Source: Laburnicola sp. R22_1
Taxonomy: Eukaryota > Ascomycota > Dothideomycetes > Pleosporales > Didymosphaeriaceae
Reading direction: 5' to 3'
Length of the DNA: 64,000 nucleotides
NCBI GenBank assembly: GCA_014281115.1
Contig: JACONQ010000002.1
Span: 248,001-312,000 of the forward strand
A program made the translations under genes and the position numbers. This document shows positions 41,082-53,360 of this stretch, piece by piece; position 1 is the stretch's first letter; each line of letters begins with the position of its first letter. A model generated the notes under the pieces. The model searched no databases. It was given only the letters and a program-made list of their open reading frames with translations, and had not been told where the DNA came from.

Positions 41082-43491
41082 ATGGCTAACCAGTCGAAAG
41101 GCAGGCTGGGTCGGTGGTTTAGCCGCCACCAAAACGAGGAAAGCAATTGGGCACTGCCCGAATACCACTGGGAGCTGGTGCAGAAAGCCCAGCGGGCGGC
41201 AATGGGCGCAACAAAGCTGCCCACAACAGACGTCGGCACGCCGACCAACAACACCGACGCGCAGCTCGCGCAGCCGAGCACCTTCTCCTTCGACACGACG
41301 CGACCCGCTGACATGTCGCCTCCCATGTCACCTCCACCTCCCAGCCCAGCGACCCACCCCATGTCGCCCCTCAAGCCCAAACCCGCCCAGCTGCTGGGCT
41401 ACACCGTCGAGGGCGTGCCCCTCGACAGGCCGCCAGTTCGCGGCGTCTCTCTTCCGGGTCCTGCAGACCTGACTGACTACGTGAGCGACGGAGAGGCGGA
41501 CTTTCCTCTGCGTGAGAAGGTAAGTCGCACCGCCCCCCAAGTGGGCTTCAGAGTCGCTGCTGACATCTTCCAAGCACAACCAAGCTGCCGTCGACTATGC
41601 GGACGTCCCTACGCCAGGCCCCGGGCGTAAGAAGGGCAAGAACCGCATGAAGAACTTCCTTTTGTTTGCTTCTCGTGACAAGAACGCGCCGCTCACCTCG
41701 CCGACCGACACCCCAAAGTTCGCGAGTCAGTCGATGCACAATCTCGGCGACTATGCCAGTGATAGCCATGTGCACGCTTTTTCTTCAGCACCCCGTCCAT
41801 TTCACAGCACTAGCAAGCAGAAGGTACGACAGATGCTAGCGCCTATCACCGAGGTCTCCCAGAGTGACGAGGGTATACCGACACAGGATTCGGATGACGC
41901 CGAGCTGGAGCTCATTCAGTATTATCGAGGTAGCCGCCCTTCCACTGCAGCTTCGTTGCCACGATTCAATACTACGTCGGACGTCACGCAAGTCTACCAG
42001 CTGGATCAGAACGACCTGTCCGAGATGCAAGGACTTGCTGGTGAGAGCCAAGATGCCTCGCGCTCTCTTACCACACCCAGTTTCACGCCCGTGCCTTCCC
42101 ACATGAAGTCCAGCCGTCGTCATTCACCCGGCCCAATCCAGATCCCCGAGAAACGTCTCCTCGACAAGGCTGCCGACAACATTGTCCTCACAGACGCGGA
42201 AATCGCAACATTGACGCAGATCAGGAACGAGAGGCATAGGCTGCACGAGGCGAGCCGAGGACTGACACTGACGACGGATCCCACGGTGCTTGAACTGCAG
42301 AAGGCGCAGATGGAGCAGAAGAAGGAGTTTGGCGAGTACAAGGCGGGCGCTCTCGCCGTCAAGTCGCCAGTTTACGTCCCGTCTGCCAACGAAGACGATG
42401 ACGAGGACGACAATCATTCGCTTGTTAGCATCTGCAGCTCCATCGACACGGATGAGGAGCCCGAGGTTTGCGAGTGCAACGCTGTCCAGTTCACTAGAGT
42501 CACGCCTGGCATGGTGAAGCTGGTTGACATTCCTCCGCGCAAGTCGAAGACCAACCGGACAGCTGCGGCCCTTAAGACAAAGATGGTGTCTCTCCCCGCT
42601 ATGGGTTCTTCTAACCTCGTCGACTTGTCCAACGAGCGTAAGCCCGTCGGCACCTCCAAGCAGGGCCCTGCTACCACACACACACCTCGCAAGGACCCCG
42701 ACATCGAGCCCTTCCCACCCTACATCGACAACTTCGACCATGGTGACGACCCCCCCTCGTCGCCCTTCATCCGCCCCAAGAAGTCGGGCCTCCCCCGCGA
42801 AGAGTCCCGCCAAATGGTGCAAACCTGGGTCAACCAATACGGCGCCGCAAACCAGCGCCCCATCTTCATCCAGTACGACGCCGACGTCCTCGCCGAGCGG
42901 TCCGTCCCCCCAGCTCCACTTCCCAAGGACGACCCCGTAGCAGTAGCACGGCGCACCGCACCGCTGCCTCTTGCTCGTAGGCCGATGTACACAACCCAGC
43001 AACAACAGCATCAGGCTTCTTTCGCGTCCAGCGTGCCGCTACCAGCTTCGCCCATGACGCCGAAGACGCCGCGTAGATTGCCGCCTCGGACATGTCGCAA
43101 ACCATCACTCCCATCATCGCCCACCAAAACCCGCGCTTCAGCTTCAAACCCCCACTGCCTCACCACAGGCCACCTCTTCCACCCCCTCAACCTCGAAGAA
43201 GCGAGTCCAACCCTCCCTTTCCCGCTTTCCCCTTCTCCTTCAGCAAACAACCCAAACGCTGAACGTGTGCCCTCCCCTGTGTACCAGGTTCCCGACAACG
43301 CCGCCATCGGCCGCCTCGGCGCGCGTCCGTACTTGGTTACGAGCACGGGGGCTAGGCAGCATGTGCGGATTCCGGTCAAGTGCGATAGGTGTGGGGGCGA
43401 CGTTGGCGGCGTGGTGTGGGTTTGTGAGAGGGAGAGGGGGGGTTGTGGGGTTGGGGTTTGTGTGGGGTGTAAGGGGGAGATGAGGGGATGA
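41082..43491 (+). CDS. Unknown low-complexity protein with C-terminal cysteine cluster
   Basis: Exons 41082-41519 and 41575-43491, 784 residues. The first exon encodes GRLGRWFSRHQNEESNWALP, possibly a short conserved head, then Pro/Ser-rich sequence. A helical block sits near residues 320-390 (LTDAEIATLTQIRNERHRLH). Another ordered stretch is REESRQMVQTWVNQYGAANQ. The last 40 residues hold eight cysteines as CDRCGGDV, VCERERGGCGVGVCVGC, a ZZ- or RING-like metal site. Poly-Pro and acidic runs make most of it disordered. I do not recognise a named family; it looks like a conserved fungal hypothetical protein. The 55-bp intron has donor GTAAGT and restores HNQAAVDYADVPTPG. Confidence 0.65.
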
Positions 43492-44451
43492 TTATGAGGA
43501 GGATGAGGGTGTGTGGATTGCTTTGGTGGGGGTGTTTTTGGACGGCGTGATGGATGATGAAAAGTTGATGGATGGATGCAATGGATGATGATACCCCGAC
43601 CGAGTTCCGACTTTTTATGGTTTTTTTGACATGGATTTCATGTTTCGGCGTTTTCGAAACGAAACGAACATTATGAGTAGTAGCAATGGTTCCGAATAGA
43701 TCGTGTCTCGCCTTGTCTTGCAGTTTTGATGATTGGGAAGTCTGTCTTTTCTCTGTCCTCTGTTTTTGAGTGAGTCATGTGCGATAGATACATGTGCTTG
43801 AATGAATGCAGTGCAGTCCGGTGGGATTTTGTCACGCTGATATGACATTATTGAGCTGAGATAGCTAACCTAGCTACTTCAATCCAATCCCATTCAATCC
43901 ATTGCAACCCAATCCAATCAAATGGTAAACCTGCCGGTCGGTCGGTCAGTCTCCATCCCAGACAGACCGACACAGATATTGACACTGCGAAACCCAAGAC
44001 ACCCCACCCCACCTCTACCTCACTCCCAGGGTCCGAAGCCCATCCATGCATCCATCGATCCCTCGTATCCCGGCATATACCCGCCGCCCTCAGCTCTCGG
44101 AGAACGTAAACGAAGCCCTAATCCTCCTCCTCCTCCTTTATCAATCGTGAGCCAAGGTCGAAAGATGCCCGTGGCTCGGGGTCCAAACGGGCACATGCAG
44201 TCTCTCCCTCAACTTCCGGCTTCTTCCTCGCCATCACTGGCAGTGGCAGCTTAGCAACCAGCGAGGGAGAGGGAGAGGAGGTGCGCGTAGGGGTAGTAGT
44301 CTCCCTAGGATTGCCCCTTACTATTATCTTAGGAACTGCATTTCGCGAGGGAGAGTTGACAGGGAGCGGCCCGGGGAGGGTGGGGGTGCACTTCTCCTCC
44401 TGAGGATTGATCTTCCCCCTTGCTTTTATCTTAGGAACTGGCTTTGCAGAG
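43492..44451. other. Convergent intergenic region
   Basis: About 960 bp between convergent genes. The part 44118-44451 is open on the minus strand in a frame one base off the end of the BTB gene and has coding-like composition; see findings. The rest shows only short simple runs (CAATCCAATC near 43880-43920). Confidence 0.5.
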
Positions 44452-45816
44452 TTAGAAGAGCAGGGACGACGAGCGCTTCGTCTCCTCCTGGGAATCGCCC
44501 TCCTTCTTCTGTTTGTCTGTTGCGAGTTGAGAAGCCCGCGCCGGAGAGTCACAAGACAAGACCGGAGACGAGCGCTTAGATGTATCCGCGCGCTTGGAAG
44601 CTGGTTCGGAAGAGTTGATGGACAAGGTGGAAGACGAGCGCTTCTTAGACTCAATTGGCGCGGGGTAGGGCGACGCATACGCTTGTCGAGCTGTCGATCC
44701 GGGACCGAAAGGCATCGTGGTGAGAGGGCGCAGAGGCGCAGGGGCAGATGCAGAAACCAAAGGCAGAGCAGGTTTCTCGACCCCTCGTACATCTGCATCA
44801 TCTGCCTTCTTGATAACCACCTCTTCAGCCTTACTCTGCTTCGGCGCCGCAGGTAGCACCGGACCCTATACACTCACATCAGCATCATCCATCACCCCCA
44901 CCACCAAGGATTCAGATCCGCACTCACCCCAACAAAATACGCCCAACACCCCCGCACCCTCCTACCCTGCAACCCAAAAATAAACCCCCTCCTCAAATCC
45001 TCAAACCCATCAAACATTTCCGCCCACGCGCCCGCCAACTCCCCCACCTTAGCCACATGCCCCGTCTCACAGCTCCAAAACTGGCTCAACACATCGAGTA
45101 CAAAGCGCCGCAACTGCGCCTCCGGCACCGTGTTCGCCCACACCCAGCCCACCAGCGCAGGCGTGAGGCTGAACTGCTGCCCCGTCGTGCGGTAGATGTG
45201 CGTCATGCAGTGGTTCATGAAGGTCGGGGCGCCGAGGAGGGAGCCTAGGGCCCAGGCTTGGATGGGTAGGGGCACGGGGAGGAGGGACGCGCCTGTGGTG
45301 GGGTCCACGAGGGGGTGCTTTGCTGAGGCGTGGAAGAGCGCGTTGGAAGGCGTGACGTGGAATATGCGGGGGTAGTGGCACGTGTAACTGCCTTGGTAGA
45401 GGAAGGTTAGAAAGAGGTCGAATACGGGGGTGGAGATGGTGGCGAGGTGGATGCGGGGGGTGTAGGATGTCGTAGGTGCAGAGGTCTCGCTGTCTGCTAC
45501 TGGGGCTGGAGGCGTGGAGATGCTGTGGGAAGCGGAGACTGTAGAGTGATTGACGGTTAGCTTGGTGATTTGGTCTTTCAAGTAGGCGGAGTTGAAGACG
45601 ATGAGCTTTTGGGGGAGGAAGTAGGTGGCTGGTTTGGAGGTTGGTGTGATGGGGCCGATGACGAGCTCGACGACGGGGCCTTGGAGCCTAGAATCGTGTT
45701 GAGTTAGCTGGGGCGAGTCGGTTTGGGGGCAAACGGGAGGACGGAGGGTACATTTTGACAAGGGCTGAGCCATCCCAGAGATAGTCGTTCGCAAGAGTGC
45801 TTTGAGTTCCAGACAT
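44452..45816 (-). CDS. BTB/POZ domain-containing protein
   Basis: Exons 45816-45752, 45687-44928 and 44865-44452, 412 residues. The BTB fold begins after intron 1 (VVELVIGPITPTSKPATYFL, then FNSAYLKDQI) and continues through the DLFLTFLYQGSY strand-helix unit. A helical region LPIQAWALGSLLGAPTFMNH follows, as in fungal BTB proteins thought to serve as adaptors. The third exon is Ser/Lys-rich and disordered with repeated KRSSS motifs. Both introns (64 and 62 bp) have GT-AG borders and keep frame. The end is uncertain: a shifted frame stays open for more than 100 further codons. Confidence 0.7.
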
Positions 45817-46266
45817 GGTTGAAATTTCGTGTCTGGGTTGAGGTTGTTGTCGTGGAGGAAGTAAGTTGCAGGTCTGCGAAGTTTGGGTTTAAACAAACAC
45901 CTAGGTACCCACCGTTCACCGCTGCAAGTGAAGGAGCAGGCGAGTTGCCAAGTGAGAGGAGGTCAAGCGGCGCTAACGAGCAAGCTTCTCTTACTGTTGC
46001 TTCTGCAAGTCGAACTCAGGTCACGTTTTCCCTCACCGAGCCCTAGGAGAGTGAAAGTGGCCAGAGACCCGAATTTCGAGACGGGTAGGCACCTGGCCTT
46101 AGATGAAGCCAATGACGCAACTTCTTCACTTGGTCTTATTGATCTCCGTTGTACAGGCTTGTGAGCCGGGGAAGATCGTGTCTTCAGCTCAAATACGAAG
46201 CGAGCAGTTATGGTATGCAGTCCACATTCGATGTCGATTGTACATCGTACTAACTTGGTTCAGATA
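45817..46266. other. Intergenic, no gene seen
   Basis: 450 bp between the BTB gene and the 3' end of the kinase-vWA gene. Only short overlapping frames. Confidence 0.5.
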
Positions 46267-49200
46267 TCACACCTTGTATTCCTTCGACGCTGGTGGCGAT
46301 TCCGAGTCCGCTGAAGCTTGGCGCGAATGTCCTGTTGCTGGTATCGAACAGGTTCCAGGTTTGTGACGATCGAAAGCTGGGTCAATAGAGCCAAGTAGCA
46401 TCTTATAGACATTTCCGCTGAACGGTTCGGTGTCGATAAAGTCTTTCGTGACTCCATAGTTGCTCAACTGATCGTCCAGTGTTCGTAGCCGCTCAGTCCC
46501 ATCTGGGTCGGATCCAAACTGTATGAATTGTATGCCGAGTTGCCCCTTCTGCATACCACTGTCCACCAACTTCTTGATAGGTTCAACAATGCCGGTCAAC
46601 CATTCATCGCCGTCTTCCCAAACGCCATCGGTAAGGACGTAGATGCTGACGCCCCACTTCTGTTTTCGCCAACGGAATGAGTGCTTTTTCATGTCCCCAA
46701 TGTTGTCTGGGTGAAGTTCTTTCAGTATTTTCCCTAGACTACGTCCGATGTCGCATTGTCCGCCAAGTTGGAAATTATTGAGACATCTCAAGAGTGGCCC
46801 TCGATTTTTGCAACGCCTGCTGAATGATGGGTCATTCGTGGACTGGATTTCCATCCCGTCTGGGTCTTTCTCCTTGACTATATAGCCCAGAGCCGAAAAG
46901 GTACGCTTCGCATCATCCCAATGGGTCTTCATGCTGATGGAATCATCGAAAAGGAAAATCTTGGCAAAGTCAGAATTGCCTTTATATGTAATGAACGGTG
47001 CTTACCTGGTCCATCCCATTAAGCCGTTTCAACCATCCGTCCCCGCTTAGATGAGGTGTATTCCACGCTATTTTTGCTCGTCGAATCCACTCCTCCACCT
47101 CGGGTATCGTGATTTCTGGTAGCTTTGTGCGCCCGTTCGACGTCTGTGAACTTCTTTTCAAGGATTTGAAAGAATTTTTCGAAGGACTTGGACTGTTGCC
47201 ATTCGCTAGTTGCGATGGAAGTGCTGGGCGTTGTTGTTCAGATACAACTTTTCCATTTAGTATATGTGGCTGATGCTGTGGAGTAATTCTGTGGAGATCT
47301 CTCGGATCAAGGTTGGGTTCTGACATTCTATGGTCATAATGATTTTCCATGGTTGGAGCAGGCTGATGCTGGTGAGACGTGCTTGCGGATAAAGAGCTGA
47401 AAATGCTGCTTCTATTAGAGTCGACGGTTAGTAGCGATACATGTTTCTCGGTATTGGTCTTATGTCCTGATGCGCTTGCTGCTGTTGCCAGAGGTGGTAA
47501 GGCTCCACTGATTCGACACCCTCCAGGACTCGCGATAGCAGGCAGTGGATTCACGCATGGGCTGAATCCAACGCCTAAACCCGTAATGTTGACTTCAGGT
47601 GGGCGCTCGGGGGGCTCGCGGCGGTCGTAGAGTGGGGTCTGGGGTGTTTTGAAGATGTCCGGGTACGGAAAGCCGTCATCATTTGTAGGTCCACCTTTTG
47701 CCACTTCCCGGGCTGTGAGGAGAGCATTTTGTGCCCTTTGATAGACCTGTAGCGCACTAGGGCGCGATTGGACATCTCCTAGCATGTCGCCAACAAGATC
47801 AATCACTCTTTCGGTAACATAGTCGTTTCGGCGGCGTTGTTTGCATATCTGCATATGCCACGTTCGTACCACTTGTAACACCTGCGTTCCATCATGGAAG
47901 CAACCTGTGTAGGCTGTCTGGTGGAGTGCTGGAACAGCTTGGGTCGCAGCTGCACGGCTCAAACGATACCGACCTAAGCCTTCTTTTCCCAAGACCATCC
48001 AGGTGGCCGCCTCACTGAACACACATGCTAGGGCCCATATATCTTTACTAGGTCTCGCCTCTAAAACCGTACGTTGGAGAAACATATCGCCTTCTGCAAC
48101 GCAAAGTTCTGGTGGCGCTAGTCTGAGTCAGTTTAGATTGCATGATGCGGTAGTGGCAGGACTTACCAAACATTTGTGTACCATGGTTATTCTTACTTGC
48201 GCCGTCCCGTTTTTGAACGTAATCGAAGTCAGTAAGCCCTAGATCCGCAAGTTTGAACTTGACGTCGAACTTTGAAAGCCCAGTTCTTGAGGTGCCGAGA
48301 ATATTGTCTGGCTTTATGTCGTGATGTATACTACTTGAGGTAAGTCACTGCAATGCATGCACACGGCCGTACGATCAATACGTACCCTTGAAGATCCGGA
48401 CGACCATTTTCAGTGTGGGGCAGGGAATGTATGCGCATCAGCGGTTTGGCCAGATCCAACAAGCCTGTCCAAAAGCTCATTATGTCTTCATACTGCGTTG
48501 GCAACTCCGTGCCTTCCATGAACTGTGTCAGCGTGCCGCCGCCCACGAATTCCATAAGCATGCAGTATGTCCGGCCTTGTATCCACGACCCGTAAAAGTG
48601 CGCAATGTAGGGCAAGACGTCGTCTTGGTCTGCCAAAGCCTTGTACGCTTCCACTTCCTTATGATGGTATTCGGCATTCTCTGCTGCGCACGCTTTGAGG
48701 AAGAAGGTATTTGTGTCAGGGTGACCGTGTTCGTCCTATCACAGATGAGTCAGCCAGATGTTTGTGGGGCTCTTCGGTGTAACTATACTCACCCTGTCCG
48801 TTAGGTAATTGTAGTCGGGATAGATCTCGATCTCGTATGCGAACGAATCAGGACCTTCTTTCAAGGGGCGTTTTGATTTGATGGGCAGGATAGCCCTTTC
48901 GTCGATGAGAGTTTCATTCAGGGCATGAGCTCTCAGCTCATGGGCACAAAATTGCCATTGCGCCTCCACGAACTCTTCGAAGAACTCGTGGCAGTCTGTT
49001 CGCCAATCATGGCAATGTGTAAAAGGCAAATTTTTATCCGCAAGGCTGGGGTTGGACAGGAAGAATTGAAGCCAGGGACCTTTGTTGATGTATACCAGTA
49101 TTGTGAAAACAATCAGGTATTCTTTGCTGACTTGTTTCCAGGCTGTGCCCGTGTTGAAATAACAAGCCAGGAGCTTTCGAATGGCACCCTCTGTAAGGTA

Positions 49201-49401
49201 GCTGCGGAGGGCGCTAATGGGCACGAGCGAGCGCTTGCCCAACGGTGAAGCCTCATCGATAGCGGGTACGCGGGAGCTCTCAATATGGCGCAAGAAGTCG
49301 GACACGTCATGGGGTCGCTGCGTCCCGGTCGCCATTGGGAGATGTGGGGGAAGTGGGTTCCTTGGGCTCCAATGCGGTGCTGGTGCAAGCGACGCCGACA
49401 T
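46267..49401 (-). CDS. Protein kinase fused to a C-terminal von Willebrand factor A domain
   Basis: Five exons: 49401-48793, 48735-48386, 48333-48167, 48117-47006 and 46959-46267, giving 976 residues. An N-terminal region of about 190 residues with no known domain precedes an atypical protein kinase: hinge YCMLMEFVGGGTL, catalytic loop IHHDIKPDNIL (HHD in place of HRD, catalytic Asp kept), metal motif LADLGL (DLG for DFG), and APPEL for APE. A long disordered Ser/Pro linker (about residues 480-720) leads to a short helix WIRRAKIAWNTP. The vWA domain starts at intron 4 with FLFDDSISM, keeping the DxSxS metal site, and has YVLTDGVWED later. The domain order suggests a kinase whose partner binding is metal-dependent. 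I do not know its pathway. Exon 5 uses an AAG acceptor, the only one that keeps frame. Confidence 0.82.
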
Positions 49402-50537
49402 GGTTTATAGAGAAGGAGGCGAAGAATGTCTGTTTCGCCCTACCAAAGTACTGATAGGGCGACGTGCTGGCGGGTTTTTGTCAGGTCGCAGGAGCTCGTG
49501 CGGGGCTCTTGAGCTGAACATGTCGGGGTGGGCTGGTTCCTTTGTAGAGCCGCGGGAAGCCCGCCTCGCCAGACCACACACAGAGCCGGCCAAGGTTGAT
49601 AAGCCACTGCGGCTATTCTTTGGTTGCATGGAGGACGAGCTTAGCCACATCGTGTCCGCATCTCCGATAGCCCCAGCGCTTCTTGCAGTGACTCGAAAAG
49701 CGTCGAAGACGTTCCAGACGAAAGGCGGGAGTGGGAAGCGCACAATAACGAAGAATCGAGACGTTGAATTGATGCTGAGCAGTGTTGCAATCGCCGTCAA
49801 GAAGTGTGGGAGGGAATGGGCAGTCCGTCGTCATTGGATGCAGCTGCCCCAGGCAGCCATCGCCTCTGCTTCAGCCCAGCCTAGCTTCTCTGGCAAATCC
49901 GCCCAGGCAGCAGTATCGCTCAAGCAGTTGGTGCCCATCGCCGGCAATACGACACAAACGACGCCAACTCGGCACAAGGAGAGGATTTGACGTTGAGTTT
50001 AAGTCGCGATCCTTCGAGACAGTCTTTGTTTGTATAGTGGGTCAGCTATATCCAAAGGCGGTTAGGCCTCGGCCCCGTCACACGTGCTACCGACTTGTCC
50101 ACGGGTTTCAGTCTTGCGTTACAAAGTTCTTAAGTATCTAACGACGTCACGGGTGTCAATTTGTTCTGCTAGTCGATGATTACGCTCAGCCAATGTTGCA
50201 CGTTGCTGGTGAATGCCTGGCCAGATGTTATCGTGCAGAAATGACCAAAGCAGCCGTACGAGAGAGAACGCCTCACTTCCGCGCACACAGCCCCAACGCA
50301 CTGTTGAAAGGCCGATACCTGGCGAGGTATGACCCTCTATGATCTAGCTGACGAAAACCCGCATGTTACACGCCCAAAAAAATGAAAAACTCTGCCCCAG
50401 ATACCAATGATTTCTCCTTGAACCGACCGAGTTTTACCGATGCCAACACCCAACAAAATGCTTACTCCCTCCAGAATACGAATAGCAAGAAATATATATA
50501 CGAGTCGATAGTTTGCAAAGAAATCAAAGAGATCACT
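49402..50537. other. Intergenic, promoter side of the kinase-vWA gene
   Basis: About 1.1 kb. Several open frames on both strands between 49402 and 49990 overlap each other and look like GC-driven shadows. I find no supportable gene. Confidence 0.5.
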
Positions 50538-52772
50538 TCAAACAGCGTTGGAGCTATTCGCATCTTCATCGGCCGTTGCTATGGCCGACTCGCTCGTCTT
50601 CTTCGCTACACAATAAATGATGTACCATGCGAAGAAAGTCAATAGCGTCGCAGGCAGTGCAATAGCAAGGTACACCTTCAAGCCTTTGAGCTGAAGATCC
50701 TGTTTTCCATCCTTAAAGTCGAGAATATCAGTGCTCATGAAACTCTGCAACAGCATAAGCAAAACTCCCGAGGAGCCCCGACGAGCGGACACAGCGGGGA
50801 CCAAACAGTACTTACTGCGAGGAAGGTCGCTGGAAGGAAGAAAAGCGTGACAGATGTAATGGCCCTCATCGAAACCGTCTCTCGTTCCGTCTTCTTCGCA
50901 ATGGTGTGCATTTCGACTGTCAATGCTTCCATAACTTTTGCCGATTCCTGTGCCTTTTTCGAAAAAGATTCGTTCGCTTTCACGCTTCTATGCTGCAAGA
51001 TGCCGTTCAGCTAGGAAGTGCATTAGATATAATCAGAACTATGGCTTTGGTCGGCACTCACCAACTGCTTCCGATTCGCCAGCAATTGTAGTAACGTCTC
51101 GATCCTTGACTGAAGCATCCGCAAGTCTTTAATCACGCCTAGCACGCATTTGTCGAAACGTGCCAGATCCGCTTCGCAGTTGGTTCTGACTTCTTCAGGG
51201 AAATGCTTGTGGGCGGCAATATCTTGATAGTACTGTCTTAGTTCTTCGAGGACCTCTACATCTAGTCGTAAATGTAGCAACGCGTCTTGTAGCTTTGCTT
51301 CGATGTATTGCGCAAGTTGCAGATTTCCAAAGTTGAACCATTCGTGTGGCAGTTCGCTACCCTCTTCGAGAAGATTCGGGGGTAGTTCTGGAGGGGGCGG
51401 TCTGTCATCAGGTGCAGAAGCCGTTGCCCGTGGCTTTTCGTTGTCTGGTGAGGCTGGAAGTTGCGCGACGCGAGCTCCGTTGTAGAGATCCTTGATACTT
51501 ATTGACCTTATACTGTTGTATAAAGATTGTAGACTTCTGCGTAAAGGTTTCGCATTAGCGACCCCCGACTTGATCCATTTGTCTTGGTTGTGACAGATGT
51601 CCTGACCTGCCAAACCTGTATTGGAATTCGCTGCTAAGGTGGTACTGCGGGATGGAAACTTAGAGGAGAATGTACTGGATCTGGTTTTGGGGCTTATAGG
51701 TGATTGCAGTGGCGACCCGAACGGGAAGCTACCCATTCGCTGTGTTGGACTCCTGTAGATGTGCAGAGGCGAAGCAGGTGGGGTTGGCGGCGCATCTACC
51801 GGGATAGCCGTGGCTCCACGGGCTACATCTTGCAGTTTGTCCTCTAGATCATTGATGTACCATCGCCAGTTTTCACCAGACCAGTCGCAAAAGACCAGGT
51901 GCGTGGCGAGCGACGAGGAGAATCTTTCGTACAACGATTTTGCCCCAGATAGAGAAGACAAGGCTTCTTCGGTCTCGATTCGTTCCTTGATGAGCTGGTT
52001 TCCTTTGACGGTTGCCCAAACGGCCTGCCCAGTCTGCAGATCGAAAGAGTGATAGATAGCGCATTGGCGTATTGACCATGGTAGATCTGGATCACTTCGA
52101 GATGGCTCGACAGATCTCAAGTTGTAGCAGAGTCTGAGCTCTCGTCCTGAACGACCTAGTTCGGGTATTTCGAGGCCGTGACGTCGTGCATCGTCTCGGG
52201 ACTCTTCACGCAACCCGCTAAAGTAGGAATCTCGCGCATTGATCTGATCTCCGAAGGGGAAGATAAAATCTAAAAAGGAAGGCATTATTTGATGATAGGA
52301 GAAAATGAATTTGAACATGTTTTCGGTGATGCTCAATGGCGCTCGGCTGTGCGGAGCGTGGATGAAGCTATCGTTGTTAAAAAGCACCTTTGCAATGAGA
52401 CAAGAATATACTCACATAAATCGGCATAACGGGTCACTACTGGTAGGATGGAAAGCTAAGCGGAGCAACCGCTTGAGTCCCTTAAGATCCGTTACTCGTT
52501 CGGAGCGAGGTTCTGCATAGCCCTGTTAGCATGCAATATGTATGACGAATTATTACCCCACCTTGGCCATTGCCGTAGATGTCCAGAAAATCAACAGCGC
52601 CGTGAGCAGGAACATTCCGAGGCGTAGGCTTTTGATGATCACAGAATAGACGATATTTTGTGTTTTGCAGCCGTTCGGAAAAAGCTCTGAGGTTTCGACT
52701 AAGCGCTTCAGACTGGACAAGATTGCATGGGTACTTCTCAAACTGCTCGCAGGATTTGACAAGGGAATCCAT
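50538..52772 (-). CDS. CorA-like transporter domain protein
   Basis: Five exons: 52772-52562, 52512-52416, 52367-51062, 51010-50816 and 50744-50538, giving 671 residues. The N-terminal fungal CorA-like domain shows DPLCRFIFIHAPHSRAPLSI, completed only by splicing introns 1 and 2, then SYHQIMPSFLDFIFPFG. A disordered Pro/Ser linker (about residues 310-410) is followed by a helical bundle. The two C-terminal membrane helices are VTLFFLPATFLASFMSTDI (formed by splicing intron 4) and YLAIALPATLLTFFAWYII. The GMN signature of true CorA Mg channels is absent. Such proteins are abundant in Pezizomycotina and are probably membrane sensors or channels of unknown ion. It faces the same way as the kinase-vWA gene. 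Confidence 0.82.
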
Positions 52773-53066
52773 TTCAAAAGGTTATGAAAAAAATTGAATG
52801 CTCCCCAACAACTCATTCCAAGAGTGGAGAAAAAGGACTCATTTATACAAAATAATGGTCAACTTCCGGTGTCCAGCTGATTCGTTACCACGGCGTACAC
52901 ATGTCCTTCCTATAGCCCGCTGAGGCGAATTTCCAACGACGATACGATAAGCCCCATACGTAAAGGCACACCAATAAGAATTCACTAAGCCGGCAATTGT
53001 AACCTCCGTACGTTTCCGAATTGCATGCATAATGAGGCTGGCCCCACTTGCGCAGACAGGTACCAT

Positions 53067-53360
53067 TTAAACACGAAGAGACGCGAGCTCCTCCCTTTGT
53101 TCCTGAATCAAAGATTGTCACGAAAAATTTCTTTCGATTTGAGCTTTGCCATACATACAGAAGTCAACGGTCGTTCGATCCAAAATCGATAATAACCATT
53201 GGAAACCTACCAGATTCTCAATCAGCCTGAGGAACAGGGCGTATAGTTTGTCTCTTACGTTGATGTAGAAGTCCCATGGCCCAAATTGCCTCCTAAGAAA
53301 GGCTTCCAAGTCCGCATGTCTCAATCGGTAAGTCTCGAACGTGTCCCACACGTAACCCAT
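53067..53360 (-). CDS. Small three-exon gene, 61-residue unknown protein
   Basis: Exons 53360-53259 (102 bp), 53206-53159 (48 bp) and 53102-53067 (36 bp). Each splice is GT-AG (GTAAGA/TAG, GTATGT/CAG) and all joins keep frame, ending in TAA. The product begins MGYVWDTFETYRLRHADLEA and continues FLRRQFGPWDFYIN, VSNGYYRFWIERPLTS, EQREELASLRV. After splicing it is a compact alpha/beta-looking domain with many aromatics and no Cys. I recall similar short segments in Pleosporales hypothetical proteins but cannot name a family. More 5' exons are possible, since an AG precedes the ATG. It lies 0.3 kb upstream of the CorA-like gene, same strand. Confidence 0.55.

Noticed and set aside
44118..44873. 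251-codon minus-strand frame as a separate gene
   Set aside because: Its first half overlaps the BTB third exon in another frame; only the part below 44460 might be coding, as an extension of that gene.
49402..49990. Overlapping open frames on both strands upstream of the kinase-vWA gene
   Set aside because: They overlap one another and have no domain, signal peptide or intron pattern; typical GC-rich shadows.
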